Source: Olavius sp. associated proteobacterium Delta 1
GTDB lineage: Bacteria > Desulfobacterota > Desulfobacteria > Desulfobacterales > JAFDCJ01
DNA: 55,556 nt
Reading direction: 5' to 3'
Assembly (NCBI GenBank): GCA_902749685.1
Contig: CACVKW010000590.1
Coordinates: 1-55,556 of the forward strand
Made by a program: the position numbers and the translations under genes. The notes beneath the pieces are model-generated. The model saw only the letters and a list, made by a program, of their open reading frames with translations, made no database searches and was not told the origin of the DNA. Below, one piece after another: positions 43,112-51,542 of this stretch (positions are counted from its first letter, which is position 1; each line of letters starts with the position of its first letter).

Positions 43112-43744
43112 ATGGCTGTCGCTTCCAATCAGAAACATCTTAATGTAATTCCAACTGATGGACTTGTAGTCATTTCGCTGTATATTGCCGCACAGCTGCT
43201 GTCTGACATCGCCAGCTTAAAAATCAGCCTGATTGCCGGCTTCAGTTTGGATGCCGGCACTTTCATTTACCCGCTTACATTTACTATCCGCGATCTGGTC
43301 CATAAGCGCCTCGGGAAATTGGCCGCCCGCAAAATAATTATCCTGGCGGCGGGCCTAAACCTTTTCATGGCGCTTTTTTTTTACTTCGTCGCCTGGCTGC
43401 CCCAGGATCCTACCTGGGGATTGGGCAAAGAATTTTCCGCCATACTCGGACCGGTTTGGCGAATTGTCATCGCAAGTATTATGGCCGAGGTCTTTAGTGA
43501 ACTGGTTGACACAGAGATCTACCATCTGTGGCAAAGCCGTATCACGACGAAATATCAGTGGATGCGAGTGCTGTCCAGCAATGCCGTCAGCATTCCGATT
43601 GACAGTTTAATTTTCTGCTGGGGGGCCTTTGGGTTTTTGTTGCCGCATGACGTGGTCTGGTCCATATTTTTTGCCAATGTGATTGTAAAAGGAGCGGTGA
43701 CGATAATCAGCCTGCCGTCTATCTATCTTGTCAAAGAGAAATAA
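43112..43744 (+). CDS. Queuosine precursor transporter (YhhQ/VUT family)
   Basis: A 210-residue inner-membrane protein with about six hydrophobic helices. The family signature is clear: IYPLTFTIRDLVHKRLG, then AEVFSELVDTEIYHLW, then LSSNAVSIPIDSLIF. YhhQ takes up queuosine precursors (preQ0/preQ1) for tRNA modification. The ATG directly abuts the parvulin stop (TAAATG), so the two are co-transcribed, although no functional link is obvious. No ribosome binding site beyond the coding region of the upstream gene is evident. Confidence 0.88.
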   Translation: MAVASNQKHLNVIPTDGLVVISLYIAAQLLSDIASLKISLIAGFSLDAGTFIYPLTFTIRDLVHKRLGKLAARKIIILAAGLNLFMALFFYFVAWLPQDPTWGLGKEFSAILGPVWRIVIASIMAEVFSELVDTEIYHLWQSRITTKYQWMRVLSSNAVSIPIDSLIFCWGAFGFLLPHDVVWSIFFANVIVKGAVTIISLPSIYLVKEK

Positions 43745-43748
43745 AAAA

Positions 43749-43837
43749 GGTTCAGCGTTCAGAGGTTCCGGGTTCCTAGGTTGAAAGATGCGGGGTGAAC
43801 AGCGAACCGCAGATTATCGAAGAATGGAATCGCTGCG
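43749..43837. repeat. Repeat-rich intergenic DNA (GGTTC repeats and second copy of the 3653 repeat)
   Basis: AGGTTCAGCGTTCAGAGG and GGTTCCGGGTTC form short GGTTC-type repeats, and 55182-55216 has the same AGGTTCCGGGTTC. AGCGAACCGCAGATTATCG, then AAGAATGGAATCGC, matches 3653-3688. Further right, GGCTCTCGAAGG is directly repeated (around 43892-43917). No gene is present in 43745-44230. Confidence 0.55.
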
Positions 43838-43990
43838 CGATGACTTTTGAATGCATAAGAATCAATCGTTCATCCCAGTCATTAGACCCTGAGGCTCTCG
43901 AAGGAAGGCTCTCGAAGGGTAGCAATACATTCCTTTGATCCCTATTCTTTATCCTTTAAATCTCTAATGAAACATTGATCCGAAGAAGTA

Positions 43991-44038
43991 GGGCGGGCCA
44001 CCGTGCCCGCCGATACCGGTCGGCACGGTGGCCGACCC
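43991..44038. repeat. GC-rich REP-like hairpin
   Basis: GGGCGGGCCACCGTGCC (43991-44007) pairs with GGCACGGTGGCCGACCC (44022-44038): 12 bp of uninterrupted pairing, two mismatches, then three more pairs, around a 14-nt loop. It resembles REP-type palindromes that are common in deltaproteobacterial contigs. It lies about 190 bp upstream of the UPF0173 gene. Confidence 0.65.
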
Positions 44039-44230
44039 TGCGACAGCACAAGACCAAAGTTTTTTTTTGATTAAAATGTCCGCTTTTCGGGCCAGCGGCG
44101 TCGCTGAACCTTGAACCTTCGATCCCTGAATCCAGAACGTGCGTTTGGCAAGTCCCCTAAATGCTTTTCGCTGGCATAATAATATGCTATAAGAAAACTG
44201 CTGCAATCACTTAAAAATTGGAGGCTTAAA

Positions 44231-44914
44231 ATGTCAATAAACGTCACATGGTACAGTCACGCCGGGTTTTTAATTGAAACCGATAAGGCCAAGCTGCTGG
44301 TGGATCCTTTCATTACGGATAATCCGCTCGCGCCGGTCAAATCCGATGAGGTACAGGCCGATTACATTTTTGTATCCCATGGCCACGGCGATCACGTGGG
44401 GGACAGCATACCGATAGCCAAGCGTACCGGGGCCATGGTGGTATCAAATTACGAAATTCAAAACTGGCTAGCGTCCCAGGGCGTGGAAAACGTTCATCCG
44501 CTGCATATCGGCGGCGGATTCGACTGGCCCTGGGGACGGGCCAAATTAACCATCGCCCATCATGGATCGATGCTGCCGGACGGCTCGTATGGCGGCAACC
44601 CGGCTGGTTTTCTTTTTTACATCGATGATAAAAAGATTTATCACGCCTGTGACACGGGGCTGTTTTATGACATGAAACTCATCGGTGAAGAAGGTATCGA
44701 CCTGGCAATTTTACCGATTGGCGATAATTTTACCATGGGCCCTGACGATGCCCTGCGTGCCGTAAAACTGATCGAACCCAGGCAGGTGGTTCCGATCCAT
44801 TACAACACCTTTGATGTGATCAAACAGGATCCGCAGGCCTGGGCGATCAGGGTTCAAAAAGAAACGGAAGCGGCTGTGGTGGTGATGAAACCGGGCGAGA
44901 CCATTGAGCTCTAA
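44231..44914 (+). CDS. UPF0173 metal-dependent hydrolase (metallo-beta-lactamase fold)
   Basis: 227 residues, full length for the family. The dinuclear zinc motif is SHGHGDHVGD (His50, His52, Asp54, His55), followed by AHHGS (~116), HACDTGLF (~136) and the late PIHYNTFD (~194). UPF0173 proteins resemble UlaG-type lactonases, but their physiological substrate is unknown. No signal peptide. AATTGGAGG is 7 nt upstream of the ATG. It is transcribed alone as far as can be seen. Confidence 0.9.
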   Translation: MSINVTWYSHAGFLIETDKAKLLVDPFITDNPLAPVKSDEVQADYIFVSHGHGDHVGDSIPIAKRTGAMVVSNYEIQNWLASQGVENVHPLHIGGGFDWPWGRAKLTIAHHGSMLPDGSYGGNPAGFLFYIDDKKIYHACDTGLFYDMKLIGEEGIDLAILPIGDNFTMGPDDALRAVKLIEPRQVVPIHYNTFDVIKQDPQAWAIRVQKETEAAVVVMKPGETIEL

Positions 44915-45052
44915 TACAAAGCTCAATCTGAAATGTGGCTGGGTGGCGGCCTGAGGTATGTTGGCAAAAAATGCAAATTATTCGGGCGGTTTCAGGGTGT
45001 TTAAATAGATGATCCACCCGTTTATTGGTATAAATGACCATGGCGTGAGAAA

Positions 45053-45346
45053 ATGAGCACTAGAGAGAAAATTCAGCGGGAAATTCGGCGACGGGCACTT
45101 GATCGAGCTGAACTTCACCATCAGGAGGCCGCAGATCGGCAGTACACGCGGTATACCATTGATGCTCTGGCGGAGGTAACTGGACTGCCCCGCTTGGAGC
45201 TGGAGACCATCGCCAACGAAGTAAGGGCATCTTCTTATGGGACAGGCCAAGATGGGTTCTTCTCAATCAAGAATCAGATAATTAGGGTCGGTTCCGCGTT
45301 GGTACCGCTAATCATTGTCGCCTGGCTGATAGTGGCGATAGTATAA
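45053..45346 (+). CDS. Small hypothetical protein with C-terminal membrane anchor
   Basis: 97 residues. The N-terminal half is charged and helical (REKIQREIRRRALDRAELHH). The middle looks like a small helix-turn-helix-type segment (TIDALAEVTGLPRLELETIANE). The C-terminus is a transmembrane helix (ALVPLIIVAWLIVAIV). It is therefore a tail-anchored cytoplasmic domain. GTGAGAAA precedes the ATG weakly. A large palindrome begins at its stop codon and may act as its terminator. No family recognised. Confidence 0.6.
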   Translation: MSTREKIQREIRRRALDRAELHHQEAADRQYTRYTIDALAEVTGLPRLELETIANEVRASSYGTGQDGFFSIKNQIIRVGSALVPLIIVAWLIVAIV

Positions 45347-45470
45347 ACGGCTTTGCAAAAAGCTCATCTACGGCGTTGCGCTTCACCTTTCGTCATGGGG
45401 CCGTACTGTTCGTACGACTCGCTGCGCAAGGTTGGCACGTCTTGTATATGAACTTTTTGCGAAGCCGTTT
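45345..45470. repeat. 126-bp palindromic element
   Basis: AAACGGCTTTGCAAAAAGCT (45345 on) is mirrored at 45448-45470 by AACTTTTTGCGAAGCCGTTT. The core is itself partly palindromic: GTACTGTTCGTAC, then GCGTTGCGC against GCTGCGCAA. The right arm runs into a T-run (45468-45474), so it may terminate the upstream gene. No ORF; it resembles small REP/MITE-like palindromes that I associate with Desulfobacterota genomes. Confidence 0.65.
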
Positions 45471-45537
45471 TTTTATGGAGAATGCTGTTATAAAAACTGA
45501 AAATGGTTTCCTCAACCTGAGGAGTGAACTAGATCCC

Positions 45538-45741
45538 TCAGCCGGACGGCTTGCAGGACGGTGCGGCAAACCCGCCCGATCCGGACGGTATCCCCTGGGC
45601 CCTGACGCAGCCGGCCGACATCAATTTTTCCACATCGGCGCACTCGCATTCGGGACATTTGGGAGGCGGATCATTGGCGGACAGTGTCAATTCTTCAAAA
45701 CAATTACAGCACGCTTTGCATTGGTATTCGTATATCGGCAT
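45538..45741 (-). CDS. FmdB-family zinc-ribbon protein
   Basis: A 67-residue protein with the FmdB/CxxC-CxxC regulatory-protein signature. It opens MPIYEYQCKACCNCFEEL, with the second zinc knuckle in PPKCPECECADVEKLMS, then a Gly/Ser-rich tail. These small proteins are very widespread and were first described as regulators of formylmethanofuran dehydrogenase and amidase genes; their real role is unclear. A GGAG lies somewhat far (about 13 nt) upstream. The YkgJ-like gene lies ~90 bp further on the same strand, upstream. Confidence 0.8.
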   Translation of the reverse strand: MPIYEYQCKACCNCFEELTLSANDPPPKCPECECADVEKLMSAGCVRAQGIPSGSGGFAAPSCKPSG

Positions 45742-45833
45742 GAGTCAGACAGGCTCCTTCTCAAAAATTTGAATATATAATAACGTCTATCCCGGCCAAG
45801 TCAAGCTCCAAAAACATGAATCACTTGACATAA

Positions 45834-46379
45834 TTAGGCAGATTTAGAATACCTAATCCGACGGAGCTTCAATCCAACAACTTTCTTTGGTTTTCCAAGA
45901 AAAATTTTCAAGGGTGCCAGCTCAATTATGCGGTCGGCCGAAACGGAGGACAACTCCTTAAAATTTTTATGACAATAGCCCACCGACTGATGGCCATTGT
46001 ATTCGCTTAAAATGGGATAACCGTGGGTGCGGCAAATAATGGCTCGCGAACCGTACAGAAGGCAGGCACCATCCTCCAGCAACGGGCAGGGCCCAAAGGA
46101 AGAGGCTAGCCGGGCTCTGTACCGGATATGGCTGGCCTGTTCGGGGGATAATTGCAGCAGTGCACGGGCAAAGGCAAAAGCTTCGATTGGAAAAACAGTA
46201 ATATGACGCTGGCAACAGTTGCCGGGACAACCTTTTTTGCAGGTAATATATTTCCCGTACCTTTGGCGAATTTCGTAACAGAATTGATCAACTTCAGCAA
46301 TCAATTTTTGATAATCCCTAAGCACTTGCAATCGCAAATTCCTTTTATTACAGATTTTGACAAATTGAGACCTATTCAT
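45834..46379 (-). CDS. YkgJ family cysteine cluster protein
   Basis: A 181-residue protein with the YkgJ-type cysteine pattern CKKGCPGNCC (~48-57), CPLLEDGACLLYGSRAIICRTHGYP (~98-121) and a late YCHKNF. The clustered cysteines probably bind zinc or an iron-sulfur cluster. Function is unknown in the family. A basic C-terminal tail (KPKKVVGLKLRRIRY) is present. Start MNRSQFV; no strong ribosome binding site was seen. It is divergent from the LpxH-like gene. Confidence 0.8.
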   Translation of the reverse strand: MNRSQFVKICNKRNLRLQVLRDYQKLIAEVDQFCYEIRQRYGKYITCKKGCPGNCCQRHITVFPIEAFAFARALLQLSPEQASHIRYRARLASSFGPCPLLEDGACLLYGSRAIICRTHGYPILSEYNGHQSVGYCHKNFKELSSVSADRIIELAPLKIFLGKPKKVVGLKLRRIRYSKSA

Positions 46380-46549
46380 TATACATAATGTATGCGAATA
46401 AGTTGGTCAGCTATATTGTGTCATGTTTATCTCTGCATCAATATTTTTTGTAACAGACTGATATAGCTTGATAAACAACTTTATAAAACGACCTGCATTG
46501 CCTAAAATTCAGACGAACTCAAAGGCAAATACAACACCGAGCGAATATT

Positions 46550-47251
46550 ATGATCATTATTACCGATGCCCATATTAGCAAAGCCAGGGGGAATCATACA
46601 GCCTTTTTTACAATGCTTGCGGCCATTGAAAGAACTGAGCATGATCTGATCTTTCTGGGGGATATTTTTGATCTATGGATTGCTTTGCCCCGTTATGAAG
46701 ACGACATTCATATAAAATTTATTGCCTGGTGCCTGGAACAGAAAAACAGACGCACAATCGGGTTTTTGGAGGGCAACCATGAATTTTTTCTGGCAAGTCA
46801 ACGGGCCGAAGCTTTCACATGGTGTTCAAATGATGCCTGGTGGCAGGATGGCGCCGGAACGCTTTGGGTGCACGGCGACCAAATTAACCGCAGAGATAGG
46901 GCATACCTGGCCTTTAAGAAATTGAGTAAAAATCACATGGCAAAATTAATCCTCCGAAGCCTGCCTTATGGACCTGAGATTACAAAATCAGTCAAGCGGG
47001 GATTAAAAAAAAGAAATAATACATTTCGTATGCAGGTTCCCTGGGATGAAATTAAATTCTTTGCAAACAACCGATTTGCCGCAGGGGTCGATACTATTTT
47101 TATGGGTCATTTTCACCAGGCATATTGCTACCGCAATCAAGAATCAAAAAAATTGTACCTTTTACCGGGTTGGCTCAACACCCAGGAAGTTACTCTGTAT
47201 CAGAAAAATCCAAGTACAATATCAACGATGCCTTGGCGAAAACTGTTCTAA
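46550..47251 (+). CDS. Calcineurin-like phosphoesterase, LpxH-like (UDP-2,3-diacylglucosamine hydrolase family)
   Basis: A 233-residue metallophosphoesterase. All five blocks are visible: TDAH near the start, FLGDIFDLW (~35), LEGNHEFF (~73), WVHGDQINRRDR (~107) and a terminal GHFHQAY (~180). The order and the GDxxDxW form resemble LpxH, which makes lipid X in lipid A synthesis. The adjacent genes are not lipid A genes, and the protein opens with an unusually short MIIITDAH, so it could be another member of the superfamily. The start has only a weak upstream sequence. Confidence 0.75.
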   Translation: MIIITDAHISKARGNHTAFFTMLAAIERTEHDLIFLGDIFDLWIALPRYEDDIHIKFIAWCLEQKNRRTIGFLEGNHEFFLASQRAEAFTWCSNDAWWQDGAGTLWVHGDQINRRDRAYLAFKKLSKNHMAKLILRSLPYGPEITKSVKRGLKKRNNTFRMQVPWDEIKFFANNRFAAGVDTIFMGHFHQAYCYRNQESKKLYLLPGWLNTQEVTLYQKNPSTISTMPWRKLF

Positions 47252-47404
47252 ACCGGGTTCATCGGTGTTGCAGGAAATAAGCCATCACTGGATTGAGCTC
47301 TGAGGAGCCGTTGTCAATTAAAATCAGGGTCAACAGCGCATCAGAAATGCTCAGCAGGATCGGCGTTCAGAGATTTTTTTTTCCCGCTTTCTGGCATCAT
47401 TCTG

Positions 47405-48208
47405 TTAAATCGCGTAATCGCAACAAATGGCAGCATCCTTATCGGATCTACGCGCATTGGGGGTTTTGTCAACATCATCCGGACCAAATAGCTGCTGATA
47501 GTCGATCTGGCCGGGTTTGTTCATGGACGCCAATTTACCGGCAACGTCTGCCAGGGTGTCAGGTTTAATCGCGTTCGGCAGACGCTTTAGCCTCAGATAA
47601 ATTCGTTTGATTCTTTCGACCTGTTGCAGAAACTTTCTGATCAAAAAATCCACTCCAATAACCGAACTCGTGTCGTATATTGATACCGGCGGTCTTAAAA
47701 CATTGGAATTGGGAGATACGAGAACGTAGGGTTTTATCAGGGGTCTGCGTGATATTCCCATCCGTTTGGGAATTATTTTATTTTCAATCAAAACTTTTCT
47801 CAGCACCTGGATTCGTTTTGTGTTTTCTTCGAGGGGTGATTCCACGGATTGATACTGGCGTCCGTCAAACACCAGAAATTCTCCGGCGGCTGTAATTTTA
47901 AGGCTATATGGGTAATTTTTGGATTCAACAAGATAAATATCAAGAAATTGATTGATCAGGAGATGGTCAATCTGGGTGGCAAGTCCGTTGTTTTCAATCT
48001 TCAAGTCATGAATTACGGCCCAGTTACGGGAGTCGGCGCAGTAAAAATTGATCAGATGAGATGCATTTTTGCCCCCCTCTCCACCGGGACTTAAATTTTT
48101 TAGCTCTCTTTCAATCAGAAACTTCTTTTTGGGGCTCAAGTTCAAGGACTGCAGCGCCCTCAGCTGTTCAATGGCTGCCGCTTTGCTATCTCTTTCCTTA
48201 ATCAACAT
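47405..48208 (-). CDS. NERD-domain (nuclease-related) protein
   Basis: 267 residues. The NERD core spans ~45-150: a GGEGGKN opening, AVIHDLKIENNGLATQIDHLLIN, then LVESKNYPYSLKI. That gives the D-x(n)-ExK arrangement (Asp in QIDHLLI, Glu-Ser-Lys) of PD-(D/E)XK-like enzymes. The C-terminal ~120 residues are helical and basic. NERD proteins are inferred to act in DNA processing. No partner gene is adjacent. The start codon context is weak. Confidence 0.8.
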   Translation of the reverse strand: MLIKERDSKAAAIEQLRALQSLNLSPKKKFLIERELKNLSPGGEGGKNASHLINFYCADSRNWAVIHDLKIENNGLATQIDHLLINQFLDIYLVESKNYPYSLKITAAGEFLVFDGRQYQSVESPLEENTKRIQVLRKVLIENKIIPKRMGISRRPLIKPYVLVSPNSNVLRPPVSIYDTSSVIGVDFLIRKFLQQVERIKRIYLRLKRLPNAIKPDTLADVAGKLASMNKPGQIDYQQLFGPDDVDKTPNARRSDKDAAICCDYAI

Positions 48209-48601
48209 GGCGCAGGCTCACAGACTTTAATTTCAGTATTATTTTAACACCGGAAAATAGGTAGATAGCGGATTAGAATCAACGTCAACGGACAAATATC
48301 CGTTGACAAGTTGATCGACCCCATTGAATTTGGCATATATTCAGTGGCTTATATAGAAAGCCAATCCCCCTTACATACCAACTACCACAACTGTATCGGC
48401 CCAAAGATGCCTAGACTTTAGCCCTTTTTCAATTTTGAAAAGCCTTCGCAAATGTGATATCTTAAATTTCAAGATTTAATCGAAAATTTTCAACCGTTTG
48501 AAGATCGGGGAATAAGCCCAATCGTTTTTTATTGCCACAAAATGCACAATCCCGCTTACAGCGGGACTAAGCTCTTAATATCGGGGGATTATTGGAGAAC
48601 G
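48209..48601. other. Intergenic region between divergent NERD and EI24 genes
   Basis: About 390 bp without a supported gene. CCCGC and GCGGG (48551-48565) form a small hairpin 40 bp before the EI24 start. No clear promoter was found. Confidence 0.4.
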
Positions 48602-49324
48602 ATGAATATGAGCCTAATCAAAGGAATTCAATACAATATACGGGGCCTGGGGATGGGATTAAAGACCCCCAAGCTGCTTTTACTGGGTCTGATCCGCTTT
48701 ATCGGGGTGATTATCATCTCGCTAGCTGCAGCCAGCCTGATTCTGGTCTATCATCAAGCGATACTGGACTTTATGTGGAGCAAACCGGAAAACAGCTGGA
48801 CGCTGTGGCTATGGTACCTGCTTTCATGGCTGCTTTCGGCCGTGCTGGTCGGGTTGTCAGCTGTCTTATCTTACCTGATTTCACAAATTCTATTCAGCGT
48901 ATTGATCATGGATCTGATGTCGCGCATCACTGAAGCGTCGGTCACCGGCAAGGTCCAGGTGCCGAGCAATATCCCCATGTGGCAGCAATTCTTATTCCTC
49001 ATCAAGCAGGAAATCCCCCGCGCAACGGTTCCGGTATTGCTAACCTTGCTGTTGATCATCGTCGGCTGGTTAACACCTCTGGGGCCGGTGGTGACAGTTA
49101 TTTCCTCGGCCATAGCGGTAATTTTTTTGGCTTGGGATAATACAGACTTGATCCCGGCCAGACGGCTAATGCCGTTCGGCGAACGATTTGGGGTATTGCG
49201 GCGCACGCTGCCATTTCATTTGGGTTTTGGGCTTCTATTTTTGATTCCATTTCTCAATATTCTGTTTCTCTCGTTTGCCCCTGTCGGTGCAACCCTTTAC
49301 TTTATCGACCAAAATAAAGAGTGA
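48602..49324 (+). CDS. EI24/CysZ-like multi-span membrane protein
   Basis: About 240 residues with six hydrophobic segments; the first is LLLLGLIRFIGVIIISLAAA. The EI24 family signatures are SLIKGIQYNIRGLGM near the start, SQILFSVLIMDLMSR in the middle and FLAWDNTDLIPARRLMPFGERF plus PLHLGFGLLFLIPFLN-like text at the end. CysZ, the best-studied bacterial member, is a sulfate channel; the role here is unassigned. The start at ATG 48602 has TTGGAGAA upstream. Four genes follow with overlaps or tiny gaps, forming one operon to 51318. Confidence 0.75.
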   Translation: MNMSLIKGIQYNIRGLGMGLKTPKLLLLGLIRFIGVIIISLAAASLILVYHQAILDFMWSKPENSWTLWLWYLLSWLLSAVLVGLSAVLSYLISQILFSVLIMDLMSRITEASVTGKVQVPSNIPMWQQFLFLIKQEIPRATVPVLLTLLLIIVGWLTPLGPVVTVISSAIAVIFLAWDNTDLIPARRLMPFGERFGVLRRTLPFHLGFGLLFLIPFLNILFLSFAPVGATLYFIDQNKE

Positions 49325-49328
49325 CCTG

Positions 49329-49907
49329 ATGGAAATTAAAAGCGCTGATAAACTCACCAACCTGACATGGCTGAACCTGTTTGATGTCGACTACGTCGAT
49401 CAGAACGGTCGCCACAGATCGTGGCAAATTGCCTCCAGATCCAAGGCGCCAAAATGTATTAGCGGGAAATTTAATAGGCCCGATGCCGTGGTTATCGTGC
49501 CATTTCACACCGCTGAAAATAAAGTTGTTATTATAAAAGAGTACCGGGTACCCCTGGCGGATTATGAATATGGTTTTCCGGCCGGTCTTATCGACCCGGG
49601 AGAAACCATTGAGCAAACGGCCCGACGCGAATTGCAAGAGGAAACCGGCCTGATAGTTACCCGCTTTCGCAAAATCAGTCCGCCGGTATATTCCTCAGCC
49701 GGCATGACCGATGAATCAGTGGCAATGGTGTATGTGGAGTGTACCGGACAGCCATCGACAGCCGGCAATACGAGCTCTGAACTGATCGAAGTCCAGCTCG
49801 TATCACGGTCCCGGGCATCACGAATGTGTGAAAACCCAGCGCTGAAATTTGATGTCAAAGCCTGGTTGGTCCTGGTAAGATTTGCAGAAAAAGGAAATAT
49901 CGAATAA
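49329..49907 (+). CDS. Nudix hydrolase, ADP-ribose pyrophosphatase-like
   Basis: 192 residues with a complete Nudix box GLIDPGETIEQTARRELQEETGL (Glu pair in REL.EE) and the preceding VVIIKEYRVPLADYEYGFPAG, which is typical of ADP-ribose and related nucleotide-sugar pyrophosphatases. The start is ATG 49329, 4 nt after the EI24 stop; a longer frame starts at 49275 inside EI24. The stop overlaps the DnaJ ATG (TAATG). Role: clearing ADP-ribose or a similar diphosphate, by family. Confidence 0.85.
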   Translation: MEIKSADKLTNLTWLNLFDVDYVDQNGRHRSWQIASRSKAPKCISGKFNRPDAVVIVPFHTAENKVVIIKEYRVPLADYEYGFPAGLIDPGETIEQTARRELQEETGLIVTRFRKISPPVYSSAGMTDESVAMVYVECTGQPSTAGNTSSELIEVQLVSRSRASRMCENPALKFDVKAWLVLVRFAEKGNIE

Positions 49908-50716
49908 TGTCGCAAGAAGATTATTATCAGATTTTGGGGGTGGATCAAAATGCCCCGCCAACCAAAATTAAAGAAGCTTACCGCAAGTTGGCCTTTGAGC
50001 ATCATCCGGATCGCAACCGGGAAAACACCGCTTCCGCCGATAAGATGAAAAAAATTAATGAAGCCTATGCAGTTCTTTCAAATCCGGCCAAAAAAACTGA
50101 TTATGATGATTTGAGAAATCAATTCGGATCTTCAGCCCATACCCATTTTAGGAAGAATTATTCGGAGCAGGACATTTTCAGTGGATCGGATATCAACCAC
50201 ATTTTTGAGGAGATGGCCCGGTCTTTCGGATTCAGACGTTCCAACGAAATTTTTAAGGAATTTTACGGTAGAGGATATCAGCAGTTTGAGTTTAAAAAAC
50301 CGGGAGCACATGCACGAGGATTTGTTTTTAGGGGTCCATCGCAAACAGGTCATCAACAGCAGGTCCAATTCCCATTGGGCGGAAATCTAGCGAAGGTAAT
50401 GCGCCTGGTGTTGCAGAAAATCAGCGGTGTCCAGTTCCCCGAAGACGGTGCCGATATTGATGAGCGTCTATATCTGGCGCCACAGCAGGCAATGCAAGGA
50501 GGGCCATATGCGTATTATCTGCGCCACCAGTCCAAAAAATTGGTGGTCAAAATTCCGGCCGGCATCCGCCAAGGTCAACGCATTCGGCTGGAAGGGATGG
50601 GGGGAAAAGGCAAAGCCGGCGGAAAACCCGGCGACCTTTTTTTAAAAGTTCACATCCGCAGACCATTGCTGAAGTCGATCAAGGATTTTTTTGCCGGGAG
50701 AAAGGCACGATCATGA
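49907..50716 (+). CDS. DnaJ-domain co-chaperone-like protein
   Basis: 269 residues. An N-terminal J domain carries HPD at residues 33-35 (YYQILGV, then HHPDRN), stimulating an Hsp70 ATPase. A Phe/Gly-poor linker follows, and a C-terminal substrate-binding-like domain with VVKIPAGIRQGQRIRLEGMGGKGKAGGKPGDLFLKV, as in DnaJ/CbpA C-terminal domain II. The Cys-rich zinc domain of DnaJ is absent. It overlaps the Nudix stop by one base, and its own stop overlaps the next gene's ATG. A CbpA-type co-chaperone is the best description. Confidence 0.88.
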   Translation: MSQEDYYQILGVDQNAPPTKIKEAYRKLAFEHHPDRNRENTASADKMKKINEAYAVLSNPAKKTDYDDLRNQFGSSAHTHFRKNYSEQDIFSGSDINHIFEEMARSFGFRRSNEIFKEFYGRGYQQFEFKKPGAHARGFVFRGPSQTGHQQQVQFPLGGNLAKVMRLVLQKISGVQFPEDGADIDERLYLAPQQAMQGGPYAYYLRHQSKKLVVKIPAGIRQGQRIRLEGMGGKGKAGGKPGDLFLKVHIRRPLLKSIKDFFAGRKARS

Positions 50717-51318
50717 TAAAAATGGTGTGCCATGGCGACAGCCTGACCGAGGCCTCTGATCTGGATAAAAATCATACCTGGCCGCTTCTGGTTGAAAACA
50801 AGCTAAACCTCAAGATCATAAACAGCGGCATCGGCGGGGATACCAGCGGTGGATTGCTGAGCCGCTTTTATGAGGACGTTGTGCGGCATCAGCCGGATCT
50901 GGTGGTTATTTTAGGCGGCACCAACGACCTTTGGTGGGATCTGGCGGTCAACCTGATTCAGGCCAATATATTTGCCATGGCCTGTCAGGCCCAGTTTCAT
51001 AATATTATACCGATCGTGGGGCTTCCGCTGCCCTTGCTGATGGAAAACATCCAGCACCAGGCAATGATGGCGCCGATTGCGGGATGGCAAAAATGCGTGC
51101 AAAAATTATCCGATCTGGTGACGGCATTAAAGACATCAGCCGGGGAAAGCGATATAGTCTGCCTTGACTTCTATTACCCCTTTTTAGATAAAAACGGCAA
51201 TCCTCTCGGAAAATATTACCTGGCGGATGGACTTCACCCCAATCAGCAGGGTCACCGGCTGATGGCTGAAAAGGCCGTTGATTTATTGCGCAACCAGTTT
51301 CCTTTTAATCATAAATGA
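50713..51318 (+). CDS. SGNH/GDSL-family hydrolase
   Basis: 201 residues with all four SGNH blocks: CHGDSLT (nucleophile Ser10), SGIGGDTS (~37), GGTNDLWWDL (~73) and YLADGLHPNQQGH (Asp and His of the triad, ~175). No signal peptide, so it is cytoplasmic, resembling TesA-like esterases or lysophospholipases without their leader. The ATG overlaps the DnaJ stop (ATGA), so it ends the EI24-Nudix-DnaJ operon. Substrate unknown. Confidence 0.88.
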   Translation: MIKMVCHGDSLTEASDLDKNHTWPLLVENKLNLKIINSGIGGDTSGGLLSRFYEDVVRHQPDLVVILGGTNDLWWDLAVNLIQANIFAMACQAQFHNIIPIVGLPLPLLMENIQHQAMMAPIAGWQKCVQKLSDLVTALKTSAGESDIVCLDFYYPFLDKNGNPLGKYYLADGLHPNQQGHRLMAEKAVDLLRNQFPFNHK

Positions 51319-51542
51319 CTATATTAGAGCCATGGGTATGAGAATCCTATGGAACCTACGCCCGGCGTCTGCGACTCCTCACAGTTCGAATCACGGTAAC
51401 TATCAGATTGCATCTTCTCGCTGATTTCTTCATTCTGATCTCATGACATCTACCCGAGTAGCTTAACGCGGTCCGATTGAATTTCACATACCCTTTGCCG
51501 CTCTTTTTGATTGGAAATTCCATCACATTGAAAGGGGGGTCT

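Noticed and set aside
51370..51400. T-arm-like CAGTTCGAATC suggesting a tRNA
   Set aside because: No acceptor stem, D-arm or anticodon arm could be paired around it.
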